Made by a program: the position numbers and the translations under genes. This document shows positions 25,827 to 34,022 of a DNA stretch of 64,000 nt, piece after piece (the first letter of the stretch is position 1; the number at the start of each line of letters is the position of its first letter). The notes beneath the pieces are model-generated. The model had not been told where the DNA came from, did not search any database, and saw only the letters and a program-made list of their open reading frames with translations. Location of the stretch: NCBI GenBank assembly GCA_030587605.1, contig JAUQYT010000111.1, positions 1 through 64,000 on the forward strand, in the 5' to 3' direction. This DNA comes from Candidatus Njordarchaeum guaymasense (GTDB taxonomy: Archaea; Asgardarchaeota; Njordarchaeia; Njordarchaeales; Njordarchaeaceae).

Positions 25827-27440
25827 TTGGTGTCCGTTATGGGTTTGCTGGGATTCCTCTTCAACAAGCGATTCTTGAAACTTGTCTTCATTATTGCGTC
25901 GGTCTTTGCATTCCTACAGTTTCTCAGATTATTCGTTTCATTTGTCAGTGGTTTCAACTGGACTCTCCAAGTGATTCTAGCCACGTTCACGCTATTCGTA
26001 TCCACTTTCTTCACCGTGAAGTTTGAGCGTTTTAGGTTTCTGTCTGGTCTGATGAAATTCCTATGCTTTGCTGTGGTTCTATTGATCCTGATCTTGAACT
26101 TCGTGTTGCCAGCTTCAATTCCATTTCCGTTAAGTCTCCCAGTGAAGTTGGGAACTTTAGTTCTTCCTTTCGCAGCCTACGTTGCATACCGGAAGAAACT
26201 CTGGATCTGGGGGAGGTCTTCATTTCTCAGCAGCGGACGCCGACGCTATGGAAGACTCTCAAGGGATGCCTTGCTTCCGAAGGCCCTAGAAGAGGGGCAC
26301 ATTGTCTACGGCGCCGGAATCAAAGGATTCAAAGTAATAAGATTCATCCAAGTTGAGGGTCAGCAGCCTGATATCATCGACGAACTTGTTTCAACTGAAG
26401 CCCAGCTCCCAGCAATAACTACAGAGCTAAGCGAGCATCTATCCTTGATGAGAAAACATGGGATAGAGATGAGCTACGAACTCTATATCCAAAACAGGAC
26501 ACTGCAAGGCTTCATAGGATTGGTGAACGAAGGCAGAGACTACCATGAGGTCAGAACGAGACTCGACGAGTTCTCAAGAACACTAGCCACTCGGTTGAGG
26601 TCAAAAGATGAGACCGCGAGTTCTGCTGCTCACCCTGTGGAAGATAATAATCGAGCCAAAAGGATCCTCATGATGCCTCTGTCTACAACCTTGGACGATC
26701 TGAAACGAATAGAAAACGATGACTATAACGTAAAAGTATTCGGCCGTAATAGTTCAGAAAGACCGACGAGACTTCGCTCAATCCACCTAGGCGGTCTCCC
26801 ATCAGTCAACCAAGGAAAAGGCTTCAGCCTAGTCGACGAATTCGTCCGGGCAGCGCTGGCACACAGACCCTCACAGAACTCTGCATATATTCTCCACATT
26901 AGACCCTTGTCCGACCATATAATAAACCGGGAATTGGCGAAGACTGCCAATGTCTACCAACAAGCGGTGACCCAATTCATTGAAGGGATAAGAAACGGAT
27001 TGCTCAACGGAAAAGCCAGAAACAAGAAATTGCTTTTCAATCGTGGAACCATTACCTTGGATCCAAGGTCAATCTTAGAGGCAGCAAGGACCAGATTTCA
27101 GCGTCTCAAAGAGGCTGAAGAATCAGGATACTTCGAGGTTAGCTTAACTATCATAGGGGAGCCAGCTACCGCAGAAAGCATCGCACGAGCGCTCAGGAAC
27201 AAGCTGACGCAAAGCAACCCCAAGGCGGCGCTCATCCTTGTTCGCTCTCCTCCGGCATTGATCCGGGGTGTGGTAAGAAGAGACCTAATACTTCCGCTGG
27301 GAAGAATTAACGGCAACGAGGTACAATTCCTAATAGCTCCTGTGGACAAGTCACCTGAACCTACAACAAGCAACAGCGAAAACACATCAATTAAACCATC
27401 CACTCAGCTGTTTACAGAGAAAGCTGCGACATCAAAGTAG
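25827..27440 (+). CDS. Large membrane protein of unknown function
   Basis: 537 residues. Four hydrophobic helices in the first ~115 residues (about 10-30, 36-55, 70-88, 96-115), then a large soluble region of alpha/beta character containing two stretches resembling the N-terminal half of VirB4/HerA-type conjugation ATPases (GFKVIRFIQVEG ~167-178; ESGYFEVSLTIIGEPATAES ~433-452), but no Walker motifs, so no motor domain. That resemblance is weak. TTG 25827 used; ATG 25839 also possible. It follows radB by 100 bases on the same strand. Confidence 0.6.
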   Translation: MVSVMGLLGFLFNKRFLKLVFIIASVFAFLQFLRLFVSFVSGFNWTLQVILATFTLFVSTFFTVKFERFRFLSGLMKFLCFAVVLLILILNFVLPASIPFPLSLPVKLGTLVLPFAAYVAYRKKLWIWGRSSFLSSGRRRYGRLSRDALLPKALEEGHIVYGAGIKGFKVIRFIQVEGQQPDIIDELVSTEAQLPAITTELSEHLSLMRKHGIEMSYELYIQNRTLQGFIGLVNEGRDYHEVRTRLDEFSRTLATRLRSKDETASSAAHPVEDNNRAKRILMMPLSTTLDDLKRIENDDYNVKVFGRNSSERPTRLRSIHLGGLPSVNQGKGFSLVDEFVRAALAHRPSQNSAYILHIRPLSDHIINRELAKTANVYQQAVTQFIEGIRNGLLNGKARNKKLLFNRGTITLDPRSILEAARTRFQRLKEAEESGYFEVSLTIIGEPATAESIARALRNKLTQSNPKAALILVRSPPALIRGVVRRDLILPLGRINGNEVQFLIAPVDKSPEPTTSNSENTSIKPSTQLFTEKAATSK

Positions 27441-27671
27441 TGAGAAGAGACGAGCAAGTAGCGACCTTTGGAATAAGATCCCAATCAAATAATAGAATAC
27501 GGGCGAAATGAGTTCAATTCATCGTCCTGCTGACCTGAGGCGAATTAGATTCTTGTTTTTGCACATCACGCAGAGCAGCATGCATCATTTTCAACGCTAG
27601 GATCCTTGGTTCTGAACCCCTAATCTTCTGCAACACAATATCATCGATGAGAACAGAAGAAACCACCTAAA
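27441..27671. other. intergenic region upstream of promoter repeat
   Basis: About 230 bases without a credible gene, ending at the second copy of the 42-bp repeat. No tRNA, strong hairpin or inverted repeat noticed. Confidence 0.35.
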
Positions 27672-27713
27672 AGCGATAAACATAAAAGGAAAACGATTTC
27701 ATCTAGTGATTGA
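27672..27713 (+). repeat. 42-bp perfect repeat, copy 2 (shared promoter/leader)
   Basis: Base-for-base identical to 17586-17627, same orientation, and placed the same way relative to the following gene: repeat, then AAAGGAGA (27731-27738), then TTG start. The flanking bases differ, so the identity is sharply bounded. Confidence 0.9.
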
Positions 27714-27745
27714 GGAGGACAGATAAGGGGAAAGGAGACCCAAAG

Positions 27746-29797
27746 TTGAGAGAGACGAGAACCAGGGGGACAACCTGTAAAGGGCTACTCGTGCTAATCT
27801 TAGCGATTGCCATGATAGCGCTACCACTTACCACGATGACATCAAATAGCCAAAACCAACTAGACGTAACGACGACCCTACAGAGTCAACAGCCAGAAAC
27901 AACAAGCTCACTAGCAGCACAATCACTTTTCATAAAGTGGGTCTACACCACGAGCAATATGGTTGAGTCTAATCCAGCAATAGGCGATGTTGACGGTGAC
28001 GGCCAACAAGAGATAGTAATAGGCTCGAACGACGGCAGAATATACTCCTTAAATGGAACATCGGGTGCATCGAAATGGAACTACTCAACTGGTGACTGGA
28101 TTTGGTCTTCTCCAGTTATCGCCGATGTGGACAAAGACGGGCAAAAAGAAGTGATCGTAGGTTCACACAACCACAAAGTTTACTGCTTGAATAGGTTTGG
28201 ACAGCTCAAGTGGAACTATACTACCGGAGGAGCCGTTGCTTCTTCTCCTGCCATCGCTGATCTTGACGGCGATGGGCAACTCAAAATAGTAGTAGGGTCA
28301 TGTGACAACAAGACCTACTGCTTGAATGGGATTGGTGGATTGGAGTGGAATTATACTACTGAGGGACCCGTTCTTTCTTCTCCTGCCATAGCTGATCTCA
28401 ATGGGGACGGACAGCTAGAGGTCGCAATAGGATCATGGGATAGGAAAGTCTACTGTTTGAATAGAACAGGAAAATTAGATTGGACCTACACAACAGGAGA
28501 TGTCATCTATTCCTCTCCGGCTATTGCTGACCTTGATGGAGACGGACAGAAAGAAGTGATAATAGGATCATGTGACAAGAACGTTTATTGCTTGAATAAG
28601 ACCGGCGGCGTAAGGTGGAAATATACAACAGGAAATCCAGTTCGATCTTCTCCCACAATAAGTGACATTGACGAGGACAACCGCACGGAGATAATAATAG
28701 GGTCGAATGACAACAATGTCTACTGCTTAAGTGGGACAGGTGGCTTGAGGTGGAACTTTACAGCGGGAGACATTATATCCCGTTTTCCAGCCGTCGCTGA
28801 CGTTAACTCGGACAACCGGAAAGAAGTAATTGTTGGCACTTGGTCTGGCACCATCTTTTGCTTGAGTAGAACTGGCGTGCAATTGTCCAACTTCGTCACA
28901 GGTGCCGCGGTTGTCTCTTCCCCTACAGTAGCCGATGTTGATGGGGACAGCAAGAAAGAGATAGTAGTAGGATCAGAAGACCGCAACGTTTACTGTTTGA
29001 GCAACTCTATACAACAAACTGGAACGTTGACAATTACTGTCTCTGATTCTTCCTCGGGTAACCGCATAAACGGTGCCTATGTCTATTCCACATCCGCGCC
29101 TTCAGGCCAAGCTCCGTTATCCAACCTGACAATGGCTGACGGATCCGTTACTTTCAGGGACATACTGGTTGGGTCCTACGTCTTTGCAATAAATATGAAT
29201 GGATACTACTACGCAACTCAATCCGTCTACGTTCTAGGTAACCAAACCACTACAGCGGAGTTTCTACTCACTAGGCAAGATCAGACAACTACAATTGTAT
29301 CCAGTTCCACCGGTATAGTAATCGCAGGAATTGCAGCTCTGTTCTTGGTTGTGATTTTAGTCCTGCGAAGCGCAAGTGGAGGCGGCAGGGATGATATAGA
29401 TATCCCGACGTACTCATATGAAAGCACGTCACAGCGCGAAGATCGATCTGAGGTTTTAGAGGAGCCGAAGGAACGTCTTTTATCGCCACGGATCTGTCCA
29501 TACTGCGGAGCTAGCTACGTACGTGCCGATGCCTCATACTGCTGGAACTGCGGAGCGGGTCTTGCAGGAGAGTCGGATACCGGCGTCATTCAAGGTAGAA
29601 AGAGAAGATCCCTGGCAACAGTGGGGAGGTGCATGGTTTGCAACTTGGACGTGAAAGAGGGCGAGAGCATGGTTTGGTGCACCTTCTGCGGAAATATCGC
29701 ACACAGAACCCATATGCTTGAATGGTTGCATACCCGAGATTACTGCCCGCACTGCTACCGTCACTTGGACGAGCGGGATCTGAGATCACAACAGTAG
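27746..29797 (+). CDS. Beta-propeller receptor with cytoplasmic zinc-ribbon and RING-like tail
   Basis: About 683 residues. Signal-type hydrophobic segment (~12-32), then eight or so repeats of the FG-GAP/PQQ type (D-x-DGDGQ-x-E-x-x-x-GS...VYCLN..G...W-x-YTTG, ~60-430), a carboxypeptidase-regulatory-like beta domain (~432-515), one transmembrane helix (~520-545), a linker, a zinc ribbon CPYCG...CWNCG (~584-602) and a RING-like finger (~628-668). The finger has exactly the ligand spacing of the 17659 protein, and the tails are clearly paralogous. The TTG at 27746 is chosen over TTG 27710 by AAAGGAGA and by analogy. Topology: propeller outside, fingers inside. A membrane receptor with a possible E3-like cytoplasmic end. 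Confidence 0.82.
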   Translation: MRETRTRGTTCKGLLVLILAIAMIALPLTTMTSNSQNQLDVTTTLQSQQPETTSSLAAQSLFIKWVYTTSNMVESNPAIGDVDGDGQQEIVIGSNDGRIYSLNGTSGASKWNYSTGDWIWSSPVIADVDKDGQKEVIVGSHNHKVYCLNRFGQLKWNYTTGGAVASSPAIADLDGDGQLKIVVGSCDNKTYCLNGIGGLEWNYTTEGPVLSSPAIADLNGDGQLEVAIGSWDRKVYCLNRTGKLDWTYTTGDVIYSSPAIADLDGDGQKEVIIGSCDKNVYCLNKTGGVRWKYTTGNPVRSSPTISDIDEDNRTEIIIGSNDNNVYCLSGTGGLRWNFTAGDIISRFPAVADVNSDNRKEVIVGTWSGTIFCLSRTGVQLSNFVTGAAVVSSPTVADVDGDSKKEIVVGSEDRNVYCLSNSIQQTGTLTITVSDSSSGNRINGAYVYSTSAPSGQAPLSNLTMADGSVTFRDILVGSYVFAINMNGYYYATQSVYVLGNQTTTAEFLLTRQDQTTTIVSSSTGIVIAGIAALFLVVILVLRSASGGGRDDIDIPTYSYESTSQREDRSEVLEEPKERLLSPRICPYCGASYVRADASYCWNCGAGLAGESDTGVIQGRKRRSLATVGRCMVCNLDVKEGESMVWCTFCGNIAHRTHMLEWLHTRDYCPHCYRHLDERDLRSQQ

Positions 29798-29913
29798 CGG
29801 ACGTTTGCACGGGTAGCACGATTCTCTTCCCAGTGAATATAGGTTTTTTAGATCCATTCTTTTGAACCATTAAGATAGTTTCCCGCCCTCCATGTTTTGC
29901 AGCCTTAAATATC

Positions 29914-32900
29914 ATGGGCCTTTCATCTCCCTTCGACGCTGAACGAAGGAGGCCAAAAGGCTCTTTGCGCAAGGTTAGTAGAAGCTACCCCTCATGGTCA
30001 GTCTTTGCCATAGTCGCGCTCATATTCTTCTCAGCGCTCTTGGTAGGGCTGCAACCCACTCTTGGGTCTACTAAACCGGATGGAACACCCACAAATGGTT
30101 ATTCATGCAAACCCCTGTCATTCTCTCGTTCCTCGCCTTGGTTCTACTACCCCACATCCTGCATTCGCATTCTGATCTTGTATGATCTTTCAACTGGTGC
30201 GCAGGTGTACGCGGACAAGTGGGGCCCTCTTCTAGGGGACTATGGCTACAATGCAACGTTACTCTCAATCCAACAAGCAACTAGCAACATCAGCTTGACG
30301 TCACATTATGACTTGGTTTTAGTTGATCACTCATGCGGAGGTGATGGTGGAGAAGAGATTAATCAAGGAGAAGCCAACGCGCTATCTGGAATAAGTAAGC
30401 CTTTGGTTCTTCTTGGTGGAGCGCATGGAGTCATTGACAGGCTCGCAAACTACGTAGGAGGAACTGGACGAATCAACGTAGCAGGAACGGTTCAGAAAGC
30501 CTACGATATGGTTCATCATGAGATCTACACATCTCCCTATCTCATCACGGAAACTGTGGTTGGTCCTTCAGACTCGATTGAGATATTCAGCCAAACTGTA
30601 AGCCTTGAGTCATACCCCGAAAATGTAATCAACGGTCTCCACGATTTCGGCATCGTTGATGGAGCGACAAACCCTGTTATCGGAGCCCTTTTCAGCGCTC
30701 GCGGCAGTTGTGGGCGAGTCTACTGGTGGGCCTTCCAAGATCCCTCAAAACTCAACGCAAATGGAATGCAACTCTTCATCAACACGGTTGAGTGGATGGG
30801 CGGATTTACAAATTTCGGGCCGCTTTTTGATTTCCTTCAAGGAACTGAGAGTACGGACCCATTAAAGTCGACTTACTGGACAGGCGGATTCGGGGACTAC
30901 TTTGAACCTCAGATACCTGCAACCTACTACGCCTATGAATCACTCAGACTCATTGGGCGACTCAGCGCCATCAACACTTCAGCACTAGCCGACTGGCTTG
31001 CGAGCCACTGCTATTCTACCGATGGGAGCTTCTTCAAGTCCCCTTCCAGATACTTGTCGTCGTCTTGCTCTGGAGTTGTTGAGACAGGGATGGCTTTGCA
31101 GATCCTGTCCGGACTGGGAGCGCTGAGTAAACTCAACCTGACAAAGATCTCGACATACATTAAATCATGTCAGCTCGTAGATGGTTTTGTCCGCTACCCC
31201 GGTGACACCTCGAAGAGAATCACAAACACGTACTGGGCTCTAATCGCGTTGAATATAACAGGTTCAGTAAACAACATCAACAGAACAGGAGCGATAGACT
31301 ACATTGCCTCTTGTCAGAACGTGAACCCAGCTGATTCGGCCAATTATGGTGGATTCGCCAATTACCCTGGAGGAGTATCTTATGCCAGCTACACTTACTT
31401 GGCACTCAAGGCTGTCAAACTACTCGACGCAATGGGTTCCGTGAATATGATGATCGTTGAGAACTGGTTGATGAATGGCTACGTAGCGCCGAAAGGAATG
31501 TTCTACGAGGAACTAGTCGTACATCAACGTTCCCAGGTAACCTTTGGAACAAGTTACTCGACTGCGAGTTTGTCATTGCTTGGAAAGCTCAATCGCATTA
31601 ATCAATCACTGGTGGCGGGTTATCTTTCATCCGTGCAGTTCGGAGACGGGGGATGGTCCGGAGCTAACTGTACAGACGAATCAGTCGATGAGGTAGCTGA
31701 TTGCTACCATGCCATCTTGGGCCTGAGCGAATTGGGTCGCATTGATGCGATTAGGGACGTCGAAGGACTTGTCGGGTTCATCACAAGATGCCTCTCTCCG
31801 ACACCAACATACGGGTTTTCGAATCTCCCTCAAACTCTCTCAAACATCTGGCACACCTACAACGGAATTAGCGTTCTTCACGACCTAGGTATGATAGATG
31901 CCACAAAAGCGAGAACCCTAAACAGCTCCATACTCTCATCATATGACGGATACCGCGCGACGTTTGAATGGTATAGACTCGCTTACCCTGCCAGCTCAGA
32001 CGGGTATAATTGCAGCGATGTAAACATACCCTTCGAATTCTCATTTCTTCAGAGGGGCGCCAAGGGAGTAATACTAACAGATCTGGCGATCATATCTCTC
32101 TTAGACCTTGGTTCCAAGGATTGGATAGACAGCAATGCTCAGAACATATGGAGCAAAGTCAGCCAGTGTGAAGTAACCACAGGTTCTTACGGCGGCTACT
32201 ACACGATCTTTTCAGGCGCACTAGTCAATAACCTGACAGCAGGGATACGCTATACGTACCATGCTTTAAACTGCCTCTGGATCCTGGCTGGTTTCCTGAA
32301 CTACACAGGTGGCTTCCCAAGTCACCTCACGAATGCTTCTATGACGATTGAGAGAATAATAAGCCTCTATGACCCGCTAATCGGCCGCTTCAGAGACGAC
32401 GGCTACATTTTGGAACCATACTCTCCTGTTGAAACCACTTTCATGGCGCTCGCCTCACTTCAACTTCTGAACGCGGTACACAACGTCGACTACATCAAGA
32501 CAACCGAATACCTCAAATCACACCTATACTCAAACTTGGTGGACACCTACTACTCCTTCAAAGGACTACAAGTCCTCAACAAACTATCTGCCATCAACGC
32601 GACTAGGCTCTTGGACTTCGTTAAAGACTGCCAGAAACCAAGTGGGGTGTTTAAGTCAGATTATAGCGCTTCCTACAGACTGGAAACAACGAGAATGGCG
32701 ACCGAGATTTTAAGCTACTATAACCAAACATGGATTACGGCTCAACAGACTAAGGTAGTCATCAACTCGATCAGTGCACCGAGTACGATGAATCTTGGAT
32801 CCAACTACCTACTCAACCTAACTCTGACCGACGGTCAATTCAATCTACCCATGTCAGGGGCTACAGTAAAGGTCAGACTTGGGACACACGAGTATACGGG

Positions 32901-33936
32901 GATTGAGACACCAGCCAACAGCGGAGAATACGTCGTGAGCATCGCGGTCCCAGTCCAGGGGGCACTTCTTAGGACCCAGGGGCTAGCCATTAGAGCTTCT
33001 AAGGACAGGTTCCAGACTGGCACGACTCAAATGACTGTCCAGATCTCAGGCTATGGCGTCATCATTAAAGCGCAAACTGAGGTGGTCTTGATCCGACCAG
33101 GCGATAGCGATTACTTAACCACGTCAAACACAACAATCACAGCGCTAATCCTTGCCTTGGATCAGAGTTGGATTCCCGTCGGAAGGGCGGAACTGCGACT
33201 TTACGTAAACGACTCACTTGCTGACACGATGTCATCAAACTCATCAGGCCAACTTTCATTCAGTTGGAGACCAAACTCCTCAGGTATATACGATCTGAGA
33301 GTCATCTTTGAAGGCTCAGACACACTCAACGCTTCATGGGCAACGAAAGTCATCAACATTGAAAAGACACCGACCAAACTTACACTGTCCTCGGATTATG
33401 CTGGTGTGGAGTCCGTTGAGGTTGGTTCCACAATTAGACTCATGTCGAAACTTCTTGACAGAAATGGCTTTCTAGAGAAACTGATCGTGGGGGCAAACAT
33501 AACATTGATGGTGCTGGCGCCATCGGGAAAGGAGCTCTCACTAAATGCGGTGACTCGAAACGATGGGGTAGCATCTGTAGAAGTAACGATAAGTGAGACG
33601 GGTATCTACTCTTTATACTCCGTCTTTGAGTCAACTGGCTACTACTCGGGATCCACATCAGATGTCCTCTTGGTGAAAGCGATCTCGAACTTACCACAAA
33701 ATGGAGGTGGTGGAAACGGGGGTGAAGGAGTATCTTGGGTTGACGCGTTACTGAGTGCGATTGCTAGCCCTGGTGGCATTGTACTTCTAGTAGCTTCAGC
33801 TGGTTTGCTATCAGTAGTGTACCTGCTTGGGGCTAAGCAACGAGAGCTCGAGTCGCTGAACGGTAGGCGCAGTCAACGTAATGGGCGCAGAACTTCAGCC
33901 GCCGAGGATAGTACACCAGTTAGCAGGAAAACTTAG
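29914..33936 (+). CDS. Giant secreted alpha/alpha-toroid protein with Ig-like domains
   Basis: 1340 residues. N-terminal signal anchor (~28-50); a flavodoxin/amidotransferase-like segment (~80-200: ILILYDLSTG..., LVLVDHSCGG..., PLVLLGGAHGV); then a long array of prenyltransferase/terpene-cyclase-like repeats (~320-950) with recurrent 'T-x-x-A-L-x-x-L-x-x-L-x-x-I-N-x-x-x-x-x-x-x-I-x-x-C-Q-x-x-x-GGF'; two or three Ig/invasin-like domains (~955-1255); and a C-terminal transmembrane helix (~1288-1310) with a basic tail. Many N-x-S/T sites fit a surface glycoprotein. No catalytic residues assigned. Follows the propeller-RING gene by 116 bases. Confidence 0.75.
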   Translation: MGLSSPFDAERRRPKGSLRKVSRSYPSWSVFAIVALIFFSALLVGLQPTLGSTKPDGTPTNGYSCKPLSFSRSSPWFYYPTSCIRILILYDLSTGAQVYADKWGPLLGDYGYNATLLSIQQATSNISLTSHYDLVLVDHSCGGDGGEEINQGEANALSGISKPLVLLGGAHGVIDRLANYVGGTGRINVAGTVQKAYDMVHHEIYTSPYLITETVVGPSDSIEIFSQTVSLESYPENVINGLHDFGIVDGATNPVIGALFSARGSCGRVYWWAFQDPSKLNANGMQLFINTVEWMGGFTNFGPLFDFLQGTESTDPLKSTYWTGGFGDYFEPQIPATYYAYESLRLIGRLSAINTSALADWLASHCYSTDGSFFKSPSRYLSSSCSGVVETGMALQILSGLGALSKLNLTKISTYIKSCQLVDGFVRYPGDTSKRITNTYWALIALNITGSVNNINRTGAIDYIASCQNVNPADSANYGGFANYPGGVSYASYTYLALKAVKLLDAMGSVNMMIVENWLMNGYVAPKGMFYEELVVHQRSQVTFGTSYSTASLSLLGKLNRINQSLVAGYLSSVQFGDGGWSGANCTDESVDEVADCYHAILGLSELGRIDAIRDVEGLVGFITRCLSPTPTYGFSNLPQTLSNIWHTYNGISVLHDLGMIDATKARTLNSSILSSYDGYRATFEWYRLAYPASSDGYNCSDVNIPFEFSFLQRGAKGVILTDLAIISLLDLGSKDWIDSNAQNIWSKVSQCEVTTGSYGGYYTIFSGALVNNLTAGIRYTYHALNCLWILAGFLNYTGGFPSHLTNASMTIERIISLYDPLIGRFRDDGYILEPYSPVETTFMALASLQLLNAVHNVDYIKTTEYLKSHLYSNLVDTYYSFKGLQVLNKLSAINATRLLDFVKDCQKPSGVFKSDYSASYRLETTRMATEILSYYNQTWITAQQTKVVINSISAPSTMNLGSNYLLNLTLTDGQFNLPMSGATVKVRLGTHEYTGIETPANSGEYVVSIAVPVQGALLRTQGLAIRASKDRFQTGTTQMTVQISGYGVIIKAQTEVVLIRPGDSDYLTTSNTTITALILALDQSWIPVGRAELRLYVNDSLADTMSSNSSGQLSFSWRPNSSGIYDLRVIFEGSDTLNASWATKVINIEKTPTKLTLSSDYAGVESVEVGSTIRLMSKLLDRNGFLEKLIVGANITLMVLAPSGKELSLNAVTRNDGVASVEVTISETGIYSLYSVFESTGYYSGSTSDVLLVKAISNLPQNGGGGNGGEGVSWVDALLSAIASPGGIVLLVASAGLLSVVYLLGAKQRELESLNGRRSQRNGRRTSAAEDSTPVSRKT

Positions 33937-34022
33937 CCGTTGCATTATTCTTAAGGTCGGCACGTGGTGTTTCGGCTCTCCGCAGAGTTGGTTGGCATTC
34001 TTCATGTGAGGGAGATCGGCTC

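Noticed and set aside
29914..33936. Squalene or terpene cyclase enzyme
   Set aside because: The repeats resemble the toroid fold, but the DxDD/QW-type catalytic motifs are not seen and the protein has a signal anchor.
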